DNA of 64,000 nt from Ricinus communis (taxonomy: Eukaryota; Streptophyta; Magnoliopsida; Malpighiales; Euphorbiaceae), in assembly GCF_019578655.1 (NCBI RefSeq), contig NC_063261.1:26639126-26703125 (forward strand). The letters are read 5' to 3'. A program made the position numbers and the translations under genes. Below are positions 1-11,672 of the stretch, in pieces; position 1 is the stretch's first letter; each line of letters opens with the position of its first letter. A model generated the notes under the pieces. That model was not told where the DNA came from, ran no database searches, and worked only from the letters and a program-made list of their open reading frames with translations.

Positions 1-1425
1 GTTTGGTTAGTTTTGCATGGTAAAGTGAATACAAGAAGTTAGTGAAAAGAGGAATTCTTGATCTATCCTTAAACATATGTCCTCTATGCAACTCGTTTCC
101 TATAGAAGTCGAACACTTGTTCATTCATTACCGCTGGTCTTGGAAAATCTAGTCTAAACTGTTTGCTTGGTGGAACCAAGTATGGTGTATTCCTTTCTTC
201 GTTTTGATTTTTATGAACAATAATAACAGTAAGTTTTAGAGTACAGAATGAAGATTAGCTTTGTTTGCGGTAATTTGGTCAATATGGATTGAAAGGAATA
301 ACATGGTGTTTAATAACACATCTCCAGATCATAACAAAGTGTTTAATCTAATACTTGTTTGGCTAACCTTCTGGATTCAAGCTTTTGATCCATCCTTTCC
401 TTATTCAACAAATCAAATGTTGATTTCCTCGGAATGTATCGAAAATTGGGAGAAAGAAAAGCTCCAAAGACCTGTTACTTTATAGTGCCCACCACAAACT
501 CCCTCCCTTAAATGGAATGTGGACGCCTCAGTTATAGGCAAACTGGGACCACTTGGTGTTGGAGGGATTCTTAGATCCCATGGCTGGATATTTAAAGCAA
601 TTTTTTCTTGTTCAATTAGGATCAAGGACTCTAATGAGGCAAAAATTATTAGCAACTCAAGGCTATCGAGCTCTCCAGCAATAAAAACATCTTATGCAAC
701 TCTTATATAATAATAGAATCTGATTCTTCAAATGCAATTAAGTGGGTTAATGACAGCTTAGATAATTGCCCATGGAAGTTAAGGGATTCACTCACCAAAC
801 TCAAACTACCCATTAGTCTGCCAAGTTTCGTTAGTTTATCTCATGTATATCGTGAAGTTAACTTCACTGCTGCCAGTCTAGGGAAATCAGGTGTTGCTCG
901 AAACTCCAACTTTATTACATGGTTCTGAGTTGTCTGTGTAATTCAGTCATCTCCTACTGTATTGCTACATTGTGTTATATAATTTGGTCTGGATGTGTTT
1001 TGAACGAAACTAAGTTTGTTCTAGGAATAGCTTCTGCTTTCTTTTTGCTATGTAGATGATTATATCGCAGCTACTCTCAATTGGAAGTTTCGCTTACAGT
1101 AAACGGCTTCTCAGTCACCAACACCTACGCTGCATTCTACACCATGATCTATTGATCTAGCTTTCTGTTGTTTTTAGGTGTTTCTTTATTATATTATGTA
1201 ATTACCAACGTCTTTTTCTGTTTCTTTGTTACAAATCCTCTAGTTTGCTCTTTCTCAAGCTCTGTAATATGAGGTAGCTGGGGTTTTTTCACATGGATTG
1301 TATTGCTTAGGGTTCAATCATTTTCGGGTGTTGCAGGGGAGCCTATCAGCTTGGTTAGTTTCGCAACACAATCCATGTTTTCTTCCATTCTGAAAACTTG
1401 ATAATAAATAAACTTTTTTATCAAA
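1..1425 (+). mobile_element. LINE (L1-like) 3' end: zinc-finger-like, linker and RNase H remnants
   Basis: This is the C-terminal part of a plant non-LTR retrotransposon ORF2, cut off by the left window edge. Bases 2-200 translate, with frameshifts, to a zf-RVT-type region (CPLC, then EHLF, then HCRWSW). Bases 255-480 encode the linker (IWSIWIERNNMVF). From about 510 to 928 an RNase H domain follows: WNVDASVIG at the start, an IESDSSNAIKW block, and a HVYREVNFTAASLGKSG end, stopping with TGA at 926-928. The usual aspartate of the plant ADxLAK motif is replaced (TAASLGK), and several frame changes separate the blocks, so it is inactive. About 500 bases of 3' untranslated tail follow, ending near 1425 in an A/T-rich stretch. 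The family assignment comes from domain order and motifs and is secure; exact ends are approximate. Confidence 0.85.
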
Positions 1426-1615
1426 GAAATTTAAATATGCATCGAATGCTGAAATATAAATCACTTTACGATTCATTACTATATATACACCTAGTAGCTT
1501 ATAAAATAATTAATAATAACTACTCCATTGAATTTTTTCCAAGTATATGACGTCCTATAGTTGCTACTGATAGAAGATTGGTTACACTTCACAGATCATT
1601 TCATTTCATTTCATA

Positions 1616-3699
1616 TCAATGAAAATTAGATCTACTATTGCTTTCATTCTCAGAAACTTCCTCGCCGATTCGTGCTTGGAGCTCTTTAACCTGTTCTTTA
1701 AGTCGACGAATTTCACCAGCGCTGCCATAGATCGGGTCTCGGATTCTTGCATTTGCTTCATACACCATGCTGTTTATTGCATCTGCTCTTTGAGACTCTG
1801 GAAGTTGCTGGTGTTGGCATATGAACAATTCAAGCTTGAAAGAGCCCTTATAGATTTTCTTCATGTATAAAGTAGATTTAAATTCAATCTTTGATTAAGC
1901 GGTAGTGTTTATGGAAAGAGTAATTGCATAAGAAAATCCCATATAGAATGAATAAGCTGATCAAATGGTTTTGTGCTTCATTAGTTTTCTTAAATCCAAA
2001 TGAAAAGTATCTATTTCTTTTTCTATATACCGAGGGGAATATCTTAAGAAAAGAACGTCAATAGATCGTGGACTATATAATAGAAAATAATCAGCCCCTC
2101 GCACTCACCATAAAAATAAAAATTCATCTAATGCAGAACAAAGGATGATTCAAATACAATAAGATCCATTTACTCCTTTCAATTAAGCACTCCTTATAGG
2201 ACTCCTTTCATTTAAGCACTCCTTTCATTTAAACACTCCTTATAGGACACTAAAATTTAAGAAAATATTTACCTACACATCAATCTTGCAACCTTTACCA
2301 TTCTAGTTATGAAGTCTCAAAAATTTGAAATTGGAGAAAAAAATTCTTAATCGACTCATTCTATCATGTTAATTACTTATAGAAATTAATGATATAATTG
2401 TTATTGAACTTCATTGATTTTTTATTGCAAAGTTATATTTTGTTTCATTTTAGTAATTTAATTTTAATTTTATATTAATCCAGTCATTTTTACAAATGAG
2501 AAATTGACATGCTATAAAAATAATTAGAGATAAATAATGAAGTTTCAATTACTTATTGGTAAAATGACTAAATTGTTGTCAAAAATAAAATTGAATGTTC
2601 AAAATAAAATAAATTAAAATTTTGTGATAAAAAAAATAAATTCAAAATTTAGTGATCATTTATAGACAAATTTAATGAAAATAAATTATATTACCTAAAG
2701 TAATTAATTTAAATTAATTATAAATATTTGATTAGAATATTTAAGATAAATTATCCTAGGTGATATAGTATTACTAATTATAGTAACTCAATTTTTTTTG
2801 TTAAATGTGTCGTGTGATAAACAGGACAGTAAAAGAAAGTGAGGAAGGGGCAGGAAACGACATAGAAAATTTGGGCAAAGGGTTTGAACAAAGGCAATAA
2901 AACATCTCGGCTGTCAACACCAAGATTCATGACCAGAGCAACAGGTTTATTGTCGTCGCAGTCCATTTCATGACCCAATTTTACAGAGAAGGTACAAAAG
3001 AAAAAAAAAACAGAAGAAAAGATTTGCTATTAATTTTTGGTGATCATTGTTTAGGGATCCAGCAACTGTGGTTCTGTGAGATTTGAACATATGGCCAAAG
3101 CATACAGAGCAACTGAGAAAATGAAGGGTTGCGAATTAGCGGATCATAGTTGAAGAAGAAAAAGAACCACATAAACAGTTTGAAGTCCGAATTTTTTTTT
3201 CTGTCTTTTTCGATTTCTTTTTAGTCAATCCTGAATTGCCTTCATATGACTTGTAATTTATTTTACGTTGCGAATAAAAATCTAGATACTAGAACAGTTT
3301 GAGGTATTATACCTGTAAGAGTTTGTTGATATTGCTTGCTCCAAAGACTCTATGAACAGTGCTGAAATTGAATGGCCCATTGGGAGGAAAAAAAGGAGCG
3401 AAAAGACATTTCTCGGTGCATCGCCGACGAAGGAGTTTGCAGGCATCACAAGGAGGACGAACAACAGCAGCACGAAGGAGAGGAGGAAGAGGAGGTCCAG
3501 CATCCGCAGTAGGAGGTGGGAGGGGAGTTGAAGAGCACTGGGAATCAGGTGCTAGTAGAAGACTTGGAGGAGACTGAAGAGGAGATGTTATGCTTGGAAA
3601 AGACTCGGAAGATGAAGGTGACGACGGTGAAGAGGGAGGATTAGATTTAGAGTTTGTAGAGGGAAACAAGAATGGATTAAAATCTCGATTGTTCCCCAT
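1616..3699 (-). CDS. LOB-domain (LBD) transcription factor, class I, divergent copy (LBD-a)
   Basis: Predicted plant-specific DNA-binding transcription factor, acting in the nucleus. Exon 1 is 3699-3313 (129 codons) and exon 2 is 1807-1616 (63 codons plus stop), giving 192 aa; the intron is 3312-1808, with GT at the donor and AG at the acceptor, phase 0. After a Ser/Pro-rich N-terminus (1-80) comes the CX2CX6CX3C motif with Cys 84, 87, 94 and 98, then the GAS block starting FGAS at 119-122 and ending at DPIYG (153-157). The start MGNNRDF at 3699 is preferred over an in-frame ATG at 3732 because it has a purine at -3 and the upstream codons look non-coding. Oddities: Gln replaces the usual Glu at the first codon of exon 2 (QLPESQ), the zipper reads L165, L172, I176 and then Asn, and the protein ends soon after. 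It is a relative of LBD-b at 38419-39807. LBD family membership is certain; expression is unknown. Confidence 0.88.
1808..3312 (-). other. Intron of LBD-a (1505 bp)
   Basis: The intron is bounded by CAG/GTATAAT at the donor and CACCAG/CAACTT at the acceptor on the minus strand. Most of it (1870-2800) is low-complexity AT-rich DNA. The exon-1-proximal third (about 2810-3280) is visibly less AT-rich and has a 66-codon minus-strand open frame (2978-2778) that I do not recognise. It may be intronic regulatory sequence or simply non-repeat DNA. Confidence 0.8.
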
Positions 3700-5588
3700 T
3701 TCCAGTGACTGAAATATGTAATGACAATTCAAAAATTAGAATCTAATTAGTACTGAAAATTAATTCGACTGATCCCTAAATTCTTAGCTAGCAGGAATAA
3801 AACTAATTTTACAATGGTATGTATTATAGTTATTAATTATTTTATTTATATCGGTTGATTTTTAATAATTCATTTTTCATTTTGGATAGTTGATAATAAT
3901 AAATAAATTAATTAATATAAATATAATATTTAAATAAATAATATTAGACTGAATGTAGCTCAGAAATATTTTTTGTTAGCTTATTTATTTTCATATGTAA
4001 AAAGTATTATAAAATTTTATTTGAGTTTGGGCTTAAATTGGCAGTATTTTAAGAACAGATTTTCTAAATAAAAAATCATATTAAACTCAACAGCATATAA
4101 ATAAAATATTATATAAATTTTTTTATAATTTAATTAAAATTTTAAATATAAGACTATTAAAATTTTTAAAATAGTTTATCATTTGTAAAAATTTTATCCG
4201 TAAATTTTAAATTAATTTTAGATATAATAATTATAAATTATGTAAATAATTAATAGTATAAAAACATTAATAAAAGAACATAATAATAAAAAAATATTAA
4301 TATTAATTATTGAAAACAATAGAATCTAATAATGTAATTTAACATAACCAAAGATAATAAAATAATTAACCCTTGAATTAATATATATATTCTTCTTTCC
4401 ACATCATTGTCCACTGGCAGGAGTCAAAAAATGTTTCTGCATCATTTCGACAAGAAGGAAGCAGGATATATTAAATTAAAAAGGAAAATGTTAACGCCTC
4501 ACTCTCAATTATTTCGCTTAAATTTTCCTTGAAATGTGTAGCAGGAAGTGGACCCCTTCCCCCTCTCCTTCCCTGTCTCTTCTTATTTGTCTCGTGTTTC
4601 TGAAATTTAAACTTGAAAATTCTACTCCCTCTCTTCTATTTAAATATAATTTTTTGTCATCCGTTTTAGAATATAATTTATTTTTTAATTATTAGTCCAA
4701 TAACTAATTATTAAAAATGTACTTTATTAATTGACACAATATTAGCATAAAATGTATAATGAAATGTGACTTACTTTACAAATATAAAATTTTAATGAAG
4801 ACATTTTTAAAAAGTAATATAAATTAATGGCACTAATTTAAAAGTTTTTAAATTTTTTATCTGTATGTAAATTAAAAATAGAATATCAAAATAAGATAAA
4901 TAATATATAATATTTTTATGGGATTCTCAAAAATAAAAATATATTATTCGATATTGAATTAAAACAACTCACATATTAGTAAATAGAAGAGTGCTGTACA
5001 TTTTTTTTTTATTACTTTTTTTTATTTTTTTTCTATAAATAAATATATCTCATATTTTATAACTAATATAACTATAAAGATAAATAATAATAACATTTTT
5101 GTAATATCTTTAGAATACTGGTTTTTTACTTTATTTCACCATCCTAATTTAATATTAACTTCATATTATTGTTAATGAAAACCTATGTAAATATTACATC
5201 TTTGATATTGCATTTTTTTCTTTTGGAAATCAGATGATAAATATCATTACTAAAGAGAGGATAGTACATGTTCTTGCAATACAAAGCAAAATCCTAGGCA
5301 CTCTTACATTTTTAAGGAGCCAATTAATTATTTGTTTGTCTCTCTATGAATGTACTTAAATAAAAGAATACATATGTAAAAAATAAAAATAAAAGAAGAA
5401 ATTCATGGTCACTTGAATTTCCAAGGAACACTGCACAATGGCTATTGAGTCAAGTTCCACGATGGTAAATCCGGTTACTGTTGATGTATATGCACCATTT
5501 CACCTCTGTTGTTTCCAACTTTTGCCTCCTTTCTTTTTTCTCTTTTCCTCTTTTTTTTTTTTTTTGGTCAAAAGGGAATCAAGATTAG
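3700..5588. other. AT-rich upstream region of LBD-a; no gene seen
   Basis: This is the 5' flank of the minus-strand gene LBD-a. It is mostly A/T-rich low-complexity DNA, with a less AT-rich patch at 4395-4610 that holds pyrimidine-rich stretches. A 60-codon open frame at 5438-5620 runs through a poly-T tract and has no recognisable motif. I see no clear TATA box at a fixed distance from the LBD-a start, so no promoter is called. Confidence 0.5.
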
Positions 5589-6340
5589 TAGAAGTGTCAA
5601 GGTTCATGGATCGGTCTTAGAATCGGATTAACCTATTCAGGTGATATGATTAAAGTCAATATAAATAAATTTATTTAGCAATCGTGTCAATTTATCTCAA
5701 TCCTAACACGACACAAATTTTTTACAGATTATACAAACACGACATACATAATACGTTTATTTAAATGGATCTAAATCTGATATGACCTATTTCACCTGTT
5801 ATATAAATAGTATAAAATTTAATATATTTAATAAATAAAAAAATATATTTCTTTAAATCAACATAAACAATATTAAATCATAAATAAAATTTTTAGCTAC
5901 TAAAAGAAACATTTTTAAAATTCATATAAATAGTATCAAACTATTTTGTTAGAGTTTTGTTTTATTTTGTGAGAGAGGTGGCACAACAGTAAAATGTTAG
6001 GATCGTCATACTAATTAGGTATTATTTTTTATATTTTACTTTTTAGCCATTTTATTTTTATTTCCTTTCATTTTTATATATTATTATTTTATCTTTTATC
6101 TTTTAAAATTTATAAATTGTAAATGGATTGAGTCGGGCTGACACGACTCAACACAACACAGAAAATTAAATGGGTACAACGGGCTCGCGAGTCAACCCGT
6201 TACACGACTCATTTCAAGCCCGTGTCATAAACAAGTCAATTCGTTTACTGACCCAAACCTGCTAAGGCTCAACCCTAACCCGTATTTTTTCGTGATTGAT
6301 GAATCGAGTTCGTGTGTCATGATCCATTTTTACATCCCTA
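5589..6340. mobile_element. Non-autonomous hAT-like DNA transposon with 8-bp target duplication
   Basis: A 752-bp element flanked by the perfect 8-bp direct repeat AAGATTAG (5581-5588 and 6341-6348). The ends are imperfect terminal inverted repeats: the left starts TAGAAGTGTCAAGG, and the right, read inward on the other strand, starts TAGGGATGTAAAAATGG. An 8-bp duplication with TAGgGaTGT-type termini is the standard signature of plant hAT elements. The interior has no transposase frame. It carries an A/T-rich core and terminal parts rich in CGACAC / CCCGT motifs, as in many hAT derivatives. The TSD makes the boundaries secure. Confidence 0.85.
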
Positions 6341-6348
6341 AAGATTAG

Positions 6349-6660
6349 ATTACCGAAGGCCAATAGTCCCTACCAGTACAAAGAAATATAGAGAAAAAGT
6401 CTAGAAACAACAACAACAATAACAATAGAAGGACCAAAGACCCTTACCCCTGTAGGGTAGATAACAATAAGAAGTGTCTTAGAACAACTGGGCATACAAC
6501 CAAAAATTACATCAGCCATGAGGCTTATAAATTTTAAGAATAATAAGAGACTCCTGAGATGTAAACTTTATTGTGCCAGAGCCTTTCGCCGATGATGTTG
6601 CAACCACCATTGCTCCAGTCCGGGTCTAAAATAGTAGACCTGTGAAAAAGATCATAGCTA
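6349..6660. other. Unassigned intergenic sequence
   Basis: Moderately AT-rich with a short CAA-repeat stretch (6408-6430). No open frame or known repeat is recognised. It could be the flank of the repeat that follows. Confidence 0.3.
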
Positions 6661-7510
6661 TTAAACTTGGCCCAGCCCGGCTGGTTAAACTATAAACCCG
6701 AGCATGTTCTGGTTCGTCAACTTTAAAACCTATTTTTACATCAACCTGTCTTAAAATTGATGACCCAGCCCAGCCTGGTCGATTGAACTGTGAACTAGAG
6801 CATGTTCCAATTCAGTCAGTTTTAAAATCTATTTTTACATCAACTCGCTTTAAAACTGATGACTCGGCTGGGTCAATCGGTGACCCGATCACGAGTCACA
6901 CAGGTTAAATGGGTCAACTCTAATAAAAATATTTAAATATTGCAAGCTAGGATTCAAATTTTTTACCGTCAAATTAAAATAAAAGGAACATAACCAATAA
7001 GTCAAATTAACATTATTGATATTTTATTACAAAATTTATCTTTTTTATATTCATTTTTCTACGTAATTAATTTTTCAATTATAAAATAATTAATATTTAT
7101 CAAATAATATTTTAAAAAATTCTTATATTAACTTGTTATCTATAAGATTTTAATTTTAAGTAATAGATTATTTGATTTTAGTATTTATGTAATTGTATTA
7201 ATTTATCAATTATAATAATTTAATCTTCTTAAGAGAGATAATTTTAGATTTAAAAAGTTAATTAGATTCTTAAAATATGCTACGTTGAATGTATTAGATT
7301 TTATCATAATGTTAATAAAATCGATTAAATTTAGTGCAATTTAATATATTTATAATTTGTATCATAAAAGCTATTAATTCTATACATTTTATAAAATATT
7401 TAATATATATATATAAAAAGTATTGGTTCGATCTTGACCTCGGTTAAATTTTTAATCCTTGACCCTCTAATCTGACTGTGTCGAAATCCGAGCCGGATTT
7501 AAAAACATTA
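6661..7510. repeat. Unclassified dispersed repeat with internal tandem duplication
   Basis: Two head-to-tail copies of a unit of about 93 bp lie at 6671-6763 and 6764-6857. Both contain an AGCATGTTC block and the block CTATTTTTACATCAAC, and a third partial copy starts near 6858. The GACCCAGCC/GGCTGG motifs and the terminal part near 7420-7510 (CGGTTAAATTTTTAATCC, then GAGCCGGATTTAAAAAC) resemble ends of plant non-autonomous DNA transposons. I could not define a target duplication, so the class is left open. Confidence 0.4.
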
Positions 7511-7536
7511 TAAAAGATAGTTTTGTATGGATGAAA

Positions 7537-9774
7537 TGTCACATCTCAATCTCAAAATCATAGCCAACTTAACTAAACTACCGCAAACCTTTCGTATTTT
7601 ACATAACCATCATCTATGGTGACAAATATATACATGAAAACGCCAAAATAACTTAGTTTACATATATTCACATAATCCTAACTCCAAATTATATTAAATA
7701 AATATAAACTATTAAGATAATATTAGCACGACCTTCAAATCTACACATGTAAGGGAGTTAGATTAGACGTTTTCAAATTATCTTACTCCTGCTAACTAAA
7801 AGTTTAAAATTTAAAAACATGAGTATGGAAATACTCAGTAAGTAGACTTAACATTAACAAAAAGAACAATTATACTATTAACTAATAAATCTTTCCTTAT
7901 GTTCTTGCAATATACATTTTTATAATAATTGGAATAAATAAGAATTTAAGAATTTATTTCTTAAATTATTTCATAGCATAAAAATATTCATATTTAATAA
8001 GGTACACACTCAAGATATTAACAATATACATCATCTTGGGTTAATCCATTTTATATGTTAATCTACCAAGAAGTCCTATCATAACATAGGCAATAATCCA
8101 TCGAGTATGTTGCTCAGTCTTGCTTTCATGTCATACATGCATGTAGAACTACCCCAAAAAGATAACGACGAGGTGCAGACCCTAAAGGCATCATGTGCAT
8201 CCCAACGTTTTCTTAAAAGCAGTATATGATATATCAGATTTCTACACCACATCATCGTTAATTCATTATCAACAACAAAAGTGTGCACCTTAAAAATAAC
8301 ATTTCGCATACTTGCTACTTAAACATTTCAATAAGAAATATTTACTCTTAATAATTAGAAAATCCATATTCAAAATGTGCATCTATTTCTATAACTTACA
8401 TAAAATTGCAAAAAAAACTTTTGACAACTTTCAGTCCTTCAATTTCATAATCATAAATCAAGATATTTTTATAAGCATTTGCATTTGAACAAAAAAAATT
8501 TTATATATTATTTTAAATTAAAATATTAATAAGAAATCTGCTTACCTCAATGACGAAAGTCACATAACAAGTAAAAAGATATGTACAACCCCTAGCACTC
8601 AAGTTCCTCATCTTGAACCTTCGGCTTTACGAGACTCACTTTGATTAACTCCTAAATTATCATTAAATTCTCAATTAATAAACGAACTTAGGTGAAATGA
8701 GAAAATGATGATGCTATGCATTTTATGCACATGAGTACACATATAAATATATTTTAATAAATTTACTGGTAAGAGAATTATAAGAATCTTCGAGCAGTCC
8801 AAAAACTTAACTTATTTACTCTATTAAACAATTACAGTTTGGCCTGAAATTTTACCAACAAATTTTATACAAAAAAAATAAGAGTAAAATAGCAAGTATA
8901 AAAGCCTCAAACAAGACCAAATATGCTGTTGTCATGCAGCAGGTTTAACTTGAATAGCAGACACAAATTAGTCCATAGGTCAGGTTTTATACATCATAAA
9001 ATTACGCTATTTTATACATATATAGTAGACATATAAGCTATAACATATCCGAAATCCAGCTCAAAAAGGAGGTATCTAACCCCTTCAAAAGAAATAATCT
9101 TAAACAGATGTAAATCAGCTTATTTGTACCAAACTTGCCTCTATCATTCTTTTAAGTGATTTTATAGTTTTATTCTTATTGTCATAGTAAAAGAAAGATA
9201 AAACAACATAAATTTTACAGCCTAAAACACATTTATGTAAGAGAGAAATCATGTAATAGACTAATAAAAATTAAAGATTAAAACTTACCTTTAAATGCTA
9301 TTTACTAGATTTTCAACTTGATTATGCAAAACTTCTCTTCCTTCCATCTTCTCCAGTCTTTCACTTTAAAAACCCTATTGATTAAAACTATTTATAGATT
9401 AAATCACTTAATTGAGGTTAGTTTTTTTTTTTTTGAAGGATAATTATCAAGATTCGTGGCTGTAGTGTTTAGTAATTGATGTTGGTGAGAATTTTGTTGT
9501 TGAGTTGCAAGGTTTCTTCTTCTTCTCCTAAGAGAGTTCTTCCCGTAGTGTATATGGTGAAGCTAGAATTCTATATATAAAGATGGTATATTATCAACCC
9601 CAACGTTCATTTCTTTATTTTATCTGAATTAGTATCTTAAGTTATTTACTAAATGATTAAAATATTTTATTTTAGTTCAGTTTAGTCCAAATTATTAGAT
9701 TAATCTTATATACAAATGTTTTATGCCCATATATGTCTCATGCTAAAATATATGTTACGAATGCAAGTCTTACA
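7537..9774 (-). mobile_element. Probable solo LTR of a gypsy-type retrotransposon (minus orientation)
   Basis: On the plus strand the block begins TGTCACATCTCAATC and ends CTTACA, so in its own orientation it starts TGTAAGACTTGCATTC and ends GAGATGTGACA. These termini resemble those of the better-supported solo LTR at 52734-55064 (TGTAACGCCTGCATTTTC at its start). Flanking 5-mers are TGAAA (7532-7536) and TGAGA (9775-9779), a target duplication with one mismatch. Length, 2238 bp, is close to 2331 bp for the other copy. There is no coding frame inside. Boundaries are inferred; the interior shows only scattered similarity by eye. Confidence 0.5.
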
Positions 9775-9779
9775 TGAGA

Positions 9780-10950
9780 CCATCATGCAATCACACATAG
9801 CAAAAGAATAGATCTATTGAAGCTCAATGGAAAAAGAAAGAAATGAACCCGCCATTAACGATGAACATCCTTTTCCGGCAGACATTTATTCCTTTATCCC
9901 AAGTGATTAGAGTGTAGATGATGCCATGAGTAACCTTAATAGCACTTGATTGCCTCTTTTATTGCCTTCTAACAAGTTTTCTCCCTTTCTCTCTGTCAAT
10001 CACCACTAATGAATGGTGTCTCATAGAACTTTGATTGACAAGAGATCCAAAATTAACCGACACAAAAATAGTTAGACAACTAACGACCATTAGAACTATA
10101 AAGAAAAAAAATTTAGACCCAAGAGGATTGGACAATAAAAATACACATACAAACAACAGATCTAGACTAAATAATATATACAAAAACAAAGGATAACAAA
10201 GAATAAAACAAGGGGTTAGCCACTAGTAGCCGGAGCCACCGATGGCAAACCCACCACCAAACCCTAATAGAAAGGATCTTATATGTATAGAGACGTTAGA
10301 GCGTTATGGATAGAGAGAAGATAGGGAGTTGCTATCCACAAATGGCGCATCGCAATTCACTTTTAATCTCCCTTGCAGTGGCAGCAACCACTTCCTATCT
10401 TTGTCTACCTTCGAATTAGGTTGCTCCTTATTTCTGATAAGATCAACACTACCCATACTTTATAAATTCACTCCATGCATGTTTGGCATTTGTGGAGCTA
10501 CTCATTCTTTTCTTTTTTAAGTATTGCATAAATTTCTTTCTCTCCATACATCCTAGTAAATCAGGATTGGTGTAGTAATAATAGAAATTTTTTTCTCATC
10601 CAATCAGTTAAGATCACACTTACACTTCTCTTTCTAGGAATAATTATAATGCTAGTGTATTAATTTTTTAAATTTTCTATTTCATATGAGATATTTTTTT
10701 ATTTTAACTAAGTTTCTGAATCTACTAATTTATATATATTATGATGTTTCTTGTTGATTTTATAAAAGAATCAGATTATATATGTATTGTCCTTTTTATT
10801 CCTTTGTTCTTAATAATAATCCTAAAATAACCTTTTTATTATGCAACCTCCAATCATGGGATTTCTTGTGAATAAATAAATAAATTTTTAAAAATTAAGT
10901 AGTTTTGACATTATGAAATCAAATCCAATGTGAGTCACATTTAAGCCTAA
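9780..10950. other. Intergenic sequence, no gene seen
   Basis: Contains a less AT-rich patch (10205-10400) with AAACCCTAAT-type motifs and short open frames on both strands with no recognisable domain. I do not call a gene here. Confidence 0.35.
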
Positions 10951-11672
10951 CTAAATCGTTTAGCCGTACATGACCGTTATTATTATTATTATTATTTCAA
11001 TTATAAAATTAAATCGATAAAGTATAATTTAATAAAAATTTTAAAATTTTAGAATTTAATATTAATTGATAATATTTCTTAAAAAAAGTAAACTAAATAA
11101 TTTTAAATGTCTAATTTTTATACAATTTTAAAATCTTAATAATGAATAATATAAAAATATTTTAAAAATACTTATTAATTAATTCTAGTATTATATGAAT
11201 TAATACTATCAATATAATTGATGTTACTATTTCTTGGATTAAAAATTTATATATAAAAAATTAATTTATCACTGAATACAATATTAAAAATAATTTTAGA
11301 TATTATTTTTTAAAATTAGAATTATTATCCAATTAGAAAACTAATTATTAGCTAACATAATATTAAAATATAATTAATATATTATTTCTTATAATAGAAT
11401 TAGTATCATTATCTAATTAGAAAACTATCTATTAATTAATATTATATTTTAATATAATTAATATTCAATTTTAGGATTAGAATCGGTATTTAATTAAAAA
11501 TATAATTTATTAATTAATAAATTAATAGAAAAAAACTAAAAACTCACACATCAGCTTGAATTCTATGTGTCAAAAATAAATGCACATATCAAAATAAAAA
11601 TTTTATGCATCAAAAATTAAGAACACGTATCAAAAAAAATTTAAGTCTTAGAAATTAATATATATATAAATT
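10951..11672 (-). mobile_element. AT-rich Helitron-like repeat, copy A
   Basis: It starts CTAAATCGTTTAGCCGTACATG and closes with a block built of repeated TGTGTCAAAAATAAA / TATCAAAATAAAAATTTTATG / CATCAAAAATTAA / TTTAAGTCTTAGAAATTAATA phrases (11550-11662). The same start and closing blocks recur at 34249-34970 and 34971-36100. In copy C the start reads ACTAGTCGTTTACTCATACG followed by TTGCACGGC, which on the minus strand resembles the 3' end of plant Helitrons (GC-rich near-palindrome, then CTAGT). The repeat family is sure; the Helitron label is an inference. Confidence 0.5.

Noticed and set aside
3359..3577. 72-codon plus-strand frame over LBD-a exon 1
   Set aside because: It is an antisense shadow of the LBD-a coding exon, which has conserved motifs on the minus strand.
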